Source: Terriglobia bacterium (lineage in GTDB: Bacteria; Acidobacteriota; Terriglobia; Terriglobales; Acidobacteriaceae). From it: a DNA stretch of 64,000 bases. The stretch covers positions 732,215-796,214 of the forward strand of contig JAIQGK010000003.1 in assembly GCA_020072645.1 (NCBI GenBank). Reading direction: 5' to 3'. Under the pieces are notes generated by a model. That model searched no databases. It was not told the origin of the DNA and was given only the letters and a program-made list of their open reading frames with translations. This document shows, piece after piece, positions 54,117 through 64,000 of this stretch. The position numbers and the translations under genes were made by a program. Position 1 is the first letter of the stretch; each line of letters opens with the position of its first letter.

Positions 54117-56312
54117 ATGCATACGACCCTCAATGAAAAATATTCATTCATTCGCCGCGCCATTATTTTCTTGGTTGCGACCGCACTTCTAACACCTGCT
54201 CTGGCCCTGGCCGAGACGCATCCGCTCTTTAACCTGCAATCGACCACGCAGTCGCCGTTTCCAAGTGACCGCTTTACGGTGTTTGATGCACAGCAGCTTA
54301 CGGGTTTGCGCGTGAATATTCCGCTGCCCAACTGTGCCACCAATCCTTCTGACTGCGCGGACTTAATGCTGGTGAACCAGTTGGATGGATTCAATCTTCA
54401 GCCGCGCATTTCCATACCTTTTGACGGCGCGATTGACGTGAGCACGGTGAACAGCAGCACCGTATTCCTGGTGAAGCTGCCGGGCAATGCGCTGGGCCAG
54501 GAGTTCGACCACTTTACTCCGCAGGCCATCGGCATCAACCAGATCGTATGGGACCCTGCCAGCCTGACGCTGTTCGCGGAATCGAACGACCATCTGGACG
54601 AAGATTCGAACTACGTGCTGGTAGTCACCACCGGCGTGCACGATGCCGCAGGAAACCCGCTTGCCGTCTCCGATGACTTCGCCAACTTCCGTCGCGACCT
54701 GAACTTCGGCCAAACCAAAGACGCCTTGTTGAAGGCATATCGTCAATCGCTGAAGAGCGCTCTTTCGGGCGACGTGCTTGGGGCGCTCGGCCTGGACAGG
54801 AAAGATATTGCCGCCGCCAGCGTGTTTACCACTGAGAGTGCGACGGCTACACTGCGCAGCATCCGCGAGCAGATCAAGAGCGCCGCTTCACCCGCAGTAA
54901 ATTTCAACCTGGGAACCGGTGGTGAGAAAACAGTATTTCCCTTGAACACGGTCACAGGGTTCACATGGAACGTGCAAGCTCTCACGGTTGGCCCGCTGAT
55001 TCCGACAAACCTGAATGCGGACCTGGCCGCGTTGCAGGTGTTCCCCGGATCGGTAGGCACCTTGGCCTTTGGCAAATTCAGTGGAACGCACTGGCAGAAC
55101 GCCAACGTGTTCATCCCGCAGGTGCCGACGCGGCAAAGCGTTCCCGCGCAGGGCACGGAAGATGTTTTCTTCAACCTGTTTATTCCTTCAGGGCCACGCC
55201 CCACCAATGGCTGGCCAGTGGCGATCTTTGGCCACGGATTCACTGACAGCAAGCAGGGCGCGCCATTTGCGGTTGCGTCCGTGCTTGCGCACAACGGTAT
55301 CGCCAGCATCGCAATTAACGTCGTGGGCCATGGCTTTGGTCCCAACAGCACGCTGACCGTGCAGCAGGGCACCACAGCAACCACGTTTCTTGAAGGCGGC
55401 CGCGGGTTTGACCAGGACGGAAACGGCCAGATCACAAGCGCTGAAGGTTCTTCCACATTCTTTGCCAGCGCGCAGGGAACTATTGGATCGCGCGATGCGC
55501 TCCAGCAAACCGCTGCCAACCTGATGGAACTGGTTCGCGCCATTCAGGGCGGAGTTGACGTGAACGGCGATGGGCTACAGTCGCTCGATCCTAACCGCAT
55601 CTACTATGCCGGCCAGTCATTCGGCGGCATTTACGGCACGATTTTCATGGGCATCGAGCCCGACATCCGAGCTGGTGTTCCGAATGTTCCCGGCGGTCCA
55701 ATCATCGACATTGTTCGCCTAAGCCCTTCATTCCAGCTCTTGCTCACGCAGTCACTGGCAGTGCGTGTTCCGGCGCTGCTCAATGCCGGCCCGCCGATCT
55801 TCTTTAATGACAACAGCCCTCTTCGCAACCTTCCGCCGGTAATCAATAATGTCCCCGGAGCTGTTGCAATTCAAACCGTGGAAGACACCAGCAGATGGCT
55901 CGGTCAGGCTGGCGATCCCGTAGCCTGGGCGCCGTTCATCCGCAAGAATCCGTTGCCGGGCGATCTGGCGAAATCCGTGATTGTGCAGTTTGCACGCGGT
56001 GACATGACCGTGCCGAACCCGACAGCAACTGCATTGATCCGTTCCGGAGATTTAACGGACCGGGCGACCTTCTACCGCAATGACATCGCTTTCCCGTTGG
56101 GATTGGGACTGCATAATCCGCACACGTTCCTGACCTCATTGCCAAAGCCGATTGCCATTGAGCCACAAATCCAGATTGGAGTATTTTTTGCCACCGATGG
56201 CGCGCTCACAATCGATCCGGACAGCGTTGGGCTGCTGCCGCCCAGCGTGCCGCCATTGTTTGAAACGCCCATAGCGGGGCCATTGCCGGAGGACTTGGGG
56301 TTCCTGCCGTAG
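54117..56312 (+). CDS. Secreted lipase-like protein (bacterial lipase N-terminal plus alpha/beta domain)
   Basis: A 731-residue secreted protein. A signal peptide lies at IIFLVATALLTPALALAETH. The N-terminal half (about 35-330) resembles the bacterial virulence-factor lipase N-terminal domain with Ig-like strands (ISIPFDGAIDVSTVNSSTVF). The C-terminal half is an alpha/beta hydrolase with IYYAGQSFGGIYGTIF (GxSxG) and the EF-hand-like DQDGNGQITSAEGSS and DVNGDGLQSLDPNR motifs, which suggest calcium sites. It is probably an extracellular lipase or esterase. Confidence 0.85.
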   Translation: MHTTLNEKYSFIRRAIIFLVATALLTPALALAETHPLFNLQSTTQSPFPSDRFTVFDAQQLTGLRVNIPLPNCATNPSDCADLMLVNQLDGFNLQPRISIPFDGAIDVSTVNSSTVFLVKLPGNALGQEFDHFTPQAIGINQIVWDPASLTLFAESNDHLDEDSNYVLVVTTGVHDAAGNPLAVSDDFANFRRDLNFGQTKDALLKAYRQSLKSALSGDVLGALGLDRKDIAAASVFTTESATATLRSIREQIKSAASPAVNFNLGTGGEKTVFPLNTVTGFTWNVQALTVGPLIPTNLNADLAALQVFPGSVGTLAFGKFSGTHWQNANVFIPQVPTRQSVPAQGTEDVFFNLFIPSGPRPTNGWPVAIFGHGFTDSKQGAPFAVASVLAHNGIASIAINVVGHGFGPNSTLTVQQGTTATTFLEGGRGFDQDGNGQITSAEGSSTFFASAQGTIGSRDALQQTAANLMELVRAIQGGVDVNGDGLQSLDPNRIYYAGQSFGGIYGTIFMGIEPDIRAGVPNVPGGPIIDIVRLSPSFQLLLTQSLAVRVPALLNAGPPIFFNDNSPLRNLPPVINNVPGAVAIQTVEDTSRWLGQAGDPVAWAPFIRKNPLPGDLAKSVIVQFARGDMTVPNPTATALIRSGDLTDRATFYRNDIAFPLGLGLHNPHTFLTSLPKPIAIEPQIQIGVFFATDGALTIDPDSVGLLPPSVPPLFETPIAGPLPEDLGFLP

Positions 56313-56326
56313 GAGCAATCTGTTTT

Positions 56327-56363
56327 TGAAACCTCGAGCGAAGCGAGGGGGCCCTATCGTTAC
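56327..56363. repeat. Short interspersed repeat, class A
   Basis: GAAACCTCGAGCGAAGCGAG followed by GGGGCCCTATCGTTACC. The reverse-orientation copy at 56466-56501 faces it. Together they flank the 56364-56465 spacer, which has no other gene. Confidence 0.7.
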
Positions 56364-56465
56364 CAGGCCCCCTTGTGAAACAACAATTCTCACGCGCTAA
56401 CTCTGAATCATGTGCTGATTAACAGACATGGCGCGTTTTAGTTTTTGCACCCTAACATACATTGC

Positions 56466-56501
56466 GGTGATAGGGGCCCCTCGCTAGGCTCGGGGTTTCA
56501 G
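56466..56501. repeat. Short interspersed repeat, class A
   Basis: GTGATAGGGGCCCCTCGCTA followed by GGCTCGGGGTTTCAGA. It is in the opposite orientation to the copy at 56327 and lies just beyond the stop of the YfiT-like gene. Confidence 0.7.
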
Positions 56502-56513
56502 AAAAAGCTCGCC

Positions 56514-57038
56514 TTACCAGCCCATCTTCTCCCTCAGGCCCGTAATGTGCGCCACATGGTGGTTGCCGTGCCAGCTATAAAGGCCCAGCAGCCAGTCGAG
56601 ATCGTGAGCACCGGAATCGGGGTGGACGAATTTACGTTGAAAATCTTCGGCCTTGAGCGACCGCAGCAATACCGTCCAGCGTGTGTGCAGGGATTCGAGC
56701 AGCGTAAGTGATACATCTACAGGGGTTAACTCAGAATCTTTGAGCGTAGCCCAGGCTGCTTCATGGTAGGGCTTGATGGTAGGTGCGTCTTCGGTCAGGG
56801 CCCACTTGAACCGAATATAGGCATTCAGGTGGCTATCCGGCAAATGGTGGACGACCTGTTGGACAGTCCAGCCACCGTCCCGATACGGGGTCCGGAGCTG
56901 GTTTGCTGTTAATCCGGCAACTGCCTGGCGTAGACGTGCAGGTGTGCCGGAAATCTGCTCAAGGTGGCGGTTGCGAGTCTCAGGCGTTGGGTTTTGGTCT
57001 GGAGTGAAGCGTCCGATAGGATAGCGGGCATCGGCCAT
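56514..57038 (-). CDS. YfiT-like DinB-superfamily metal-dependent protein
   Basis: A 174-residue protein of the bacillithiol transferase (YfiT/BstA) group in the DinB superfamily. It opens ADARYPIGRFTPDQNP, has HHLPDSHLNA with metal-binding His and YSWHGNHHVAHITGL with two further His. It likely binds Zn or Ni and transfers or conjugates a thiol. A strong ribosome site (GAGAGGTT on the minus strand) decides ATG 57038. Whether this organism makes bacillithiol is not shown here. Confidence 0.9.
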   Translation of the reverse strand: MADARYPIGRFTPDQNPTPETRNRHLEQISGTPARLRQAVAGLTANQLRTPYRDGGWTVQQVVHHLPDSHLNAYIRFKWALTEDAPTIKPYHEAAWATLKDSELTPVDVSLTLLESLHTRWTVLLRSLKAEDFQRKFVHPDSGAHDLDWLLGLYSWHGNHHVAHITGLREKMGW

Positions 57039-57446
57039 AACTGAACCTCTCAAGTTACCAAGGTAAGCTGCGGAAAAATGGTGCGATATCAGTAAATCAT
57101 AAGAAGATAAAGACTTAAGAGCCAGAGCACCAGCGCAAAAAACTCTTGACGTTTGGGGCAAGGCCGTTTACCGTAGAACGTCTTACGGAATGGGTTCGTT
57201 GTCGGCTTTGTTCCGAAAATGGCCACTTCAAACAAAGTCAAGAAATAAGCAACTTAGACACCCATATTTGCGTCTAATAATCGCACAAGGGTCTCTGGTA
57301 TTTCCCATAACAACAGATGTTTTTGCCGGTCTGAAAGAGGCAGAAAAGTTTGTGTGCTCGGTCAAGACCCAAAAATTTGAATTCATTTCGTAACTGACGA
57401 ATCAATTCACTAATACTGAACTTATTCTTAAGGAGAAAATACAGTC
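57039..57446. other. Spacer before the omega-like gene
   Basis: No protein gene is supported; a 67-codon frame at 57190-57393 lacks a ribosome site and family features. TTGACG at about 57147 has no good -10 box. The ribosome site AAGGAGA at 57431 belongs to the downstream gene. A promoter for the omega-like gene and possibly for rho is expected in this stretch. Confidence 0.4.
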
Positions 57447-57668
57447 ATGCGCTCTGACTTGATTTATGACGCACTCGACACGGTGCGTAACCGCTATCTT
57501 CTGTGTCAATTGATTTCCAAGGCAACGCGGAAGTTCCACAAGCCCAACACCCGTGTGCAAGAGACGATGAATGACGTCCTTGTTCGCGTGGGCCAGGCAC
57601 CGGAGCCTGAGGCCGTGATTGAGCTGAAGCACGAACCAGTTGCGCAGCAACAGCGCCGCGCTGCATAA
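57447..57668 (+). CDS. rpoZ: Omega-like RNA polymerase subunit
   Basis: A 73-residue protein: MRSDLIYDALDTVRNRYLLC then QLISKATRKFHKP. The NRYxLxxLxSKATRK pattern matches the omega-subunit core (RYxLVxxxxKRARQ), and short versions like this are known in Acidobacteria. The omega subunit supports RNA polymerase assembly. AAGGAGA lies about 10 bases upstream. Two consecutive hairpins follow its stop, then rho. The assignment is moderate because the protein is short and the Cys is unusual. Confidence 0.65.
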   Translation: MRSDLIYDALDTVRNRYLLCQLISKATRKFHKPNTRVQETMNDVLVRVGQAPEPEAVIELKHEPVAQQQRRAA

Positions 57669-57686
57669 TAGACTTTCCTGAAAAAT

Positions 57687-57731
57687 CCCGCCAGTCAAGG
57701 CCGTCTGGCGGGCCCTCAGGTTTCTTGAGGG
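57687..57731 (+). terminator. Two consecutive hairpins between rpoZ and rho
   Basis: CCCGCCAG (57687-57694) pairs with CTGGCGGG (57705-57712); directly after it CCCTCA (57713-57718) pairs with TGAGGG near 57725-57730. They form a double stem-loop in the spacer before rho. This could be a terminator or an attenuation structure for the rho leader. Confidence 0.6.
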
Positions 57732-57796
57732 CGTAGGTCTCGCCTCTGATTCAAGCAATCCTTCCTATCAAGCACAAAAACTCCCGTAGGTGACGA

Positions 57797-59047
<1,251 letters not shown>

Positions 59048-59130
59048 GCGTTCAGCACTCAGCCATCAGCAATCAGTGAAAGGCTCGTCGCCGTAGATTT
59101 GCGCAGATGAACGCTGATCAAAAAATAATA

Positions 59131-59201
59131 GGCCGCGAATCAACGCGAAATACGCGAATCATTGTTTTTCTGATTCGTGTGCATTCGCGAAATTCGCGGC
59201 T
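59131..59201. repeat. Inverted repeat (GCCGCGAAT class)
   Basis: GGCCGCGAATCAACGCGAAA at the left and ATTCGCGAAATTCGCGGC at the right with a central loop. The same element class is at 53891-53960. It lies in the spacer between rho and the dehydrogenase, which converge, and CAGCAATCAGTG-type words (59049-59078) precede it. Confidence 0.75.
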
Positions 59202-59255
59202 AACTTTCTTTGGCCAATTGGTGAGTACTAATTGCCAGTTGCTAATTGCTGCTCT

Positions 59256-60620
59256 TCAGCAATGCACTATCTTCTCTGATTCAATCCCCTTTGTCGCGTT
59301 GCGCGAATCCACCACCAGCTTCGCTTCCTGAACGATCTTTTTATAGTCGTAATCGCTGTGGTCGGTTACGATGAGGACGCAATCGTATTGGCCCAGTTTT
59401 TCCAGCGGAGCGCAGGTCATTTGCAGGTTGTACTTGCGTCCGCGTCCTACTTTGGGGAAATAAGGATCGTTATAGGCCACGTCGGCGCCGCGGCGTTGCA
59501 GCTCTTCAATGATCGTCAGTGCGGGCGATTCACGCAGGTCGTCGATGTCACGCTTGTAGGCCACGCCGAGCACCAACACTTTTGATCCGTTCAGTGATTT
59601 TTTATGGCGATTGAGCGCTGCGGTGACGGCGTCAACCACGTTATAGGGCATTGCCGAGTTGATCTCGCCCGCCAGTTCGATGAACCGGGTATGGAAGTCA
59701 AACTCCTTGGCCTTCCATGACAAGTAAAAAGGATCCACGGGGATGCAGTGTCCGCCCAATCCCGGGCCGGGATAAAACGGCTGAAAGCCGAAGGGCTTGG
59801 TCGATGCGGCGCGGATCACTTCCCAGATGTCGATATTCATGCGCAGGCAGAGCATCTTGAGTTCGTTGACCAGCGCAATGTTCACGCAGCGATAGATATT
59901 TTCCAGTAGCTTGGTCATCTCCGCCGCCGCCGGACTGGAGACCGGCACTACACGATTAAAGATGGAGTTATAAACCGCGCCAGCAACCTCTGAAGCCGCC
60001 GGGTTTACGCCGCCGATAACCTTTGGGATGTCCTTCCGGGCCACTGTGTCATTGCCCGGATCTTCGCGTTCAGGAGAAAACGCCACCAGAAAGGTTGTTT
60101 TTGGATCGTCCTGCTCAGGACGGGCGGCTTTGAGCTTGGCCTTGTTGCCGGCTTCCAGCACAGGGATAAGCACTTCCTCCGTCGTCCCCGGATAGGTGGT
60201 GCTCTCCAGAACAATCAGCTGGCCTGCATGGACGTGCGGCGCAATGGCTTTGGCAGTTTCCCGAATATAGCTCAGGTCGGGCTCGTGGTATTCATTGAGC
60301 GGGGTGGGAACACAGATGATCAGGGCATCCATGTCCTTGGCGTGGCCATACTCGTCTGTGGCCCAAAAGCCCTTTGCGGCAGCGGCGGCAATCTCGGTTT
60401 TCGGGATGCGATAGATATAGGAGCGGCCATTATTCAGGGCCTTTACCTTTTCCGCGTCAATATCGAACCCGGTGACGGGGAATCCGGCTTCATTGAACAG
60501 AAGGGCCAGCGGCAGTCCGACATAACCAAGGCCAATAATTCCTATTTTCGCAGTATGCGCTTGAATGCGTCCCAGCAAAGACTCCAGCGCCTGAGAACGA
60601 GATCCGGTTGTTGAAGGCAT
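59256..60620 (-). CDS. UDP-sugar 6-dehydrogenase (WecC/TviB-like)
   Basis: A 454-residue nucleotide-sugar dehydrogenase. The N-terminal NAD-binding motif is IIGLGYVGLPLAL, the catalytic Cys is in GLGGHCIPVDPFYLSWKAKE and the C-terminal UDP-binding domain has VLGVAYKRDIDDLRESPAL. This arrangement and length match UDP-N-acetylhexosamine 6-dehydrogenases (TviB/WecC/WbpA type) that make uronic acids for surface polysaccharides. ATG 60620 is used; a TTG two codons upstream is possible. It converges on rho and is divergent from the FecR gene. Confidence 0.92.
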   Translation of the reverse strand: MPSTTGSRSQALESLLGRIQAHTAKIGIIGLGYVGLPLALLFNEAGFPVTGFDIDAEKVKALNNGRSYIYRIPKTEIAAAAAKGFWATDEYGHAKDMDALIICVPTPLNEYHEPDLSYIRETAKAIAPHVHAGQLIVLESTTYPGTTEEVLIPVLEAGNKAKLKAARPEQDDPKTTFLVAFSPEREDPGNDTVARKDIPKVIGGVNPAASEVAGAVYNSIFNRVVPVSSPAAAEMTKLLENIYRCVNIALVNELKMLCLRMNIDIWEVIRAASTKPFGFQPFYPGPGLGGHCIPVDPFYLSWKAKEFDFHTRFIELAGEINSAMPYNVVDAVTAALNRHKKSLNGSKVLVLGVAYKRDIDDLRESPALTIIEELQRRGADVAYNDPYFPKVGRGRKYNLQMTCAPLEKLGQYDCVLIVTDHSDYDYKKIVQEAKLVVDSRNATKGIESEKIVHC

Positions 60621-60884
60621 GATCAATTTTGCGTCAGGCGGACGCGTTTAGGCAACCGGGTGATGGGAAATGCAAGGTGCATGACCCTATCGTTACTGCC
60701 AGAATCAACATGGCTACTGCCAGTTGCTCTGCTTTCTGCTTTAATTACAACATTTGACGGGAGTGTTCTGGCCGATTTGAGAGATAGACCGAACACCTTA
60801 GTCGGGGCCAAGGGAGCCCATCTAACGGCTGCAAGCGTTGTGTTAATCTGTAGCCACCGATAACTCCCCAACTTTATAAAGTCT

Positions 60885-62162
60885 GTGGCGCAAAAGCGAA
60901 AATCCGCATTTCAGATTTCATACGTCACCATCACCTATCGCAGCGTGCTGATGGGAATGCTTGCCATTGTATTGCTTGCGTTTGTGGTGATGTATTTTGC
61001 GTTTCCTGATACAGCCAATAAACTGATTCTTTCCGGCCAGATTGGACTGGGAAAAATCCTGAATAAAATGGGAGTCGGCGGGGGCGAGAACGGCACGGCT
61101 CCCGATCCCGGTCCGCAACAGGCCCATTTCACCAACATTGATGGCAATGTGCGCGTGCGCAAAGCGAGCACAAATACCTGGGTGGTGGCAGACTATTCGC
61201 TGGCGCTGGAGCGCGGTGACGTTGTCCAGACGTCACCAGAAGGCATGGCCAAGGTGGTATTCACGGACGGCACTAACTACACGGTGAAGCCGGCGTCGCT
61301 GATTACGATTCAGGAAAACTCCGTCAACGGTTCGCAGCAGACAAAAGTGGCGGTGCAGGTTACGACCGGAAAGGTCGATCTAGCAACATCCACGCTGGCC
61401 AGCGGATCAAAGTCGCAGGTAATTGTGGGCGATGCAACGGCCACCATCGCATCTGAGAGTTCGGCGGAAGTGATGAACGATATCCGCGCTGACCAGCACG
61501 AGATCCTGGTGAAGAAAGGTTCGGGTGAGGTAACCCGTGGCGGGCAGACCATACCTCTGGAGAGTTACACCAAGGCATCTTTCACCAGCAATTCCAAAGG
61601 GTTGGTCAAATCCAAGGAGCTTCAGCCTCCCACTTTGATCTCACCGGCCCCGTTACAGAATGTTTTCCTGGACCAGGCGACGAAGGGAGTAATGTTCTCC
61701 TGGTCTCCTGTGGATACCGTGAAGGAATACCACATCAAGATCAACCGCAACCCGTCATTCACCGGGCCAGGAGTGGACGACAAAAAGGCGGCAACGCAGG
61801 TACTGGTCACGAACCTACAGGAAGGCGTTCCTTATTATTGGCAGGTGCGGTCGATTGGGCAGGACGGGAAAGAATCGATTGAAAGCGAGATTTACCGGTT
61901 CACCATTGTGCCCAAAGGTACGGGATCGCTGGCACTGGAAGTAGGAGATTTTGTACAAATGGGGCATGTGATTGAAGTGAAGGGACACACCGAGCCCAAT
62001 GCCCGGGTGATGGTCAATGGGCAGGAGGCGGTGGTGGCGAGTGATGGCGCTTTCCGCCATTTCACCAACCCTCTCCCCACCGGCGAGAATGTGATAACGA
62101 TTACGGCACAGGACGCCAAGGGCGGAGTGAATACAGTAACGAGGCCGATCACTATACAGTAG
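60885..62162 (+). CDS. FecR-domain protein with fibronectin-like and C-terminal domains
   Basis: A 425-residue protein from a GTG start. After a short basic N-terminus there is one membrane helix (LMGMLAIVLLAFVVMYFAF). A FecR-like domain (about 80-200) has DGNVRVRKASTNTWVVADYS and FTDGTNYTVKPASLITIQEN. A fibronectin type III-like segment follows (KGVMFSWSPVDTVKEYHIKI; GVPYYWQVRSIGQDGK), then a C-terminal beta domain (EPNARVMVNGQEAVVASDG). It probably lies on the periplasmic or outer side of a membrane. It has no adjacent sigma factor or transporter. Confidence 0.83.
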   Translation: MAQKRKSAFQISYVTITYRSVLMGMLAIVLLAFVVMYFAFPDTANKLILSGQIGLGKILNKMGVGGGENGTAPDPGPQQAHFTNIDGNVRVRKASTNTWVVADYSLALERGDVVQTSPEGMAKVVFTDGTNYTVKPASLITIQENSVNGSQQTKVAVQVTTGKVDLATSTLASGSKSQVIVGDATATIASESSAEVMNDIRADQHEILVKKGSGEVTRGGQTIPLESYTKASFTSNSKGLVKSKELQPPTLISPAPLQNVFLDQATKGVMFSWSPVDTVKEYHIKINRNPSFTGPGVDDKKAATQVLVTNLQEGVPYYWQVRSIGQDGKESIESEIYRFTIVPKGTGSLALEVGDFVQMGHVIEVKGHTEPNARVMVNGQEAVVASDGAFRHFTNPLPTGENVITITAQDAKGGVNTVTRPITIQ

Positions 62163-62272
62163 AATCGCTTATTGCCCGATTTTGGTTTCTGTATCACAGT
62201 AAGAGGTCCCCAGAAAAGTTTGTGCACGGAAAGCTGAAGAGGTTGGGACGGGATTAGTGCGCCGTCTAAAGC

Positions 62273-62301
62273 TTGTTCGGCCGTGACCGAAGTTATTTAA
62301 T
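62273..62301 (+). promoter_or_regulatory. Possible promoter of mreB
   Basis: TTGTTC at 62273-62278 and TTTAAT at 62296-62301 are spaced by 17 bases. The -10 matches five of six, the -35 three of six. The ATG follows 17 bases downstream. Confidence 0.4.
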
Positions 62302-62303
62302 AG

Positions 62304-64000
<1,697 letters not shown>

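Noticed and set aside
57190..57393. A 67-codon frame upstream of the omega-like gene
   Set aside because: No ribosome site, no conserved pattern, and its codon composition does not resemble neighbouring genes.
60660..60863. A 67-codon frame between the dehydrogenase and the FecR gene
   Set aside because: It opens in a repeat-like phrase and lacks a ribosome site; it probably overlaps promoter sequence.

Overview
The window looks like a chromosomal segment of a soil-type Acidobacteriota (class Terriglobia, Koribacter/Terriglobus-like). This placement is an inference from gene content: several PilZ proteins, an acidobacterial-type DUF5818-like secreted protein, an hrcA-grpE-dnaJ-(membrane protein)-rsmE operon without dnaK, GTG/TTG starts, moderate-to-high GC, and word-like intergenic inverted repeats. 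I saw no tRNA, rRNA, CRISPR array, insertion sequence or prophage.

Layout. 266-2089: an NtrC-like response regulator with a degenerate GAFTGA loop, then a 48-residue membrane peptide. 2325-15520: an 11-gene, tightly overlapping sugar/glycan operon with a CmoB-like methyltransferase, an apparently circularly permuted glycoside hydrolase, two nucleotide-sugar epimerases, a B12-binding radical SAM protein, five glycosyltransferases and a glycogen-debranching-type glucosidase. 15655-24552: a CDGSH protein, a MoxR ATPase/VWA pair, a LON-domain protein, an SDR oxidoreductase, small proteins, a thioesterase and an Mrp ATPase. 24754-28932: a heat-shock operon (degenerate CIRCE, promoter, hrcA, grpE, dnaJ, membrane protein, rsmE). 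29072-33575: a UvrD-type helicase/nuclease and RmuC. 33744-33928: a complete transcription unit for a 14-residue lysine-rich peptide. 34214-39407: CPBP protease, thiolase, PilZ protein and the YifB/ComM ATPase.

39408-56312 is mostly secreted or membrane functions: alpha/beta hydrolases, a sterol-desaturase-type hydroxylase facing a fatty acid desaturase, an S9 peptidase, an amidohydrolase, PilZ proteins, DinB and DUF1272 proteins, and a lipase-like protein. 56514-62162 holds a YfiT-like protein, an omega-like RNA polymerase subunit next to rho, a nucleotide-sugar dehydrogenase and a FecR protein. From 62319 mreB runs until about 63110, where it breaks abruptly into the reverse-strand 3' part of an SLBB polysaccharide export gene. 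Both genes are truncated at the same point, so this is either a rearrangement or an assembly chimera.

The most interesting items are the radical SAM/glycosyltransferase operon with its permuted hydrolase, the 14-residue peptide unit, the mreB/SLBB junction, and the several families of intergenic repeats, one of which is a 117-bp tandem duplication and one of which has become part of a coding C-terminus.
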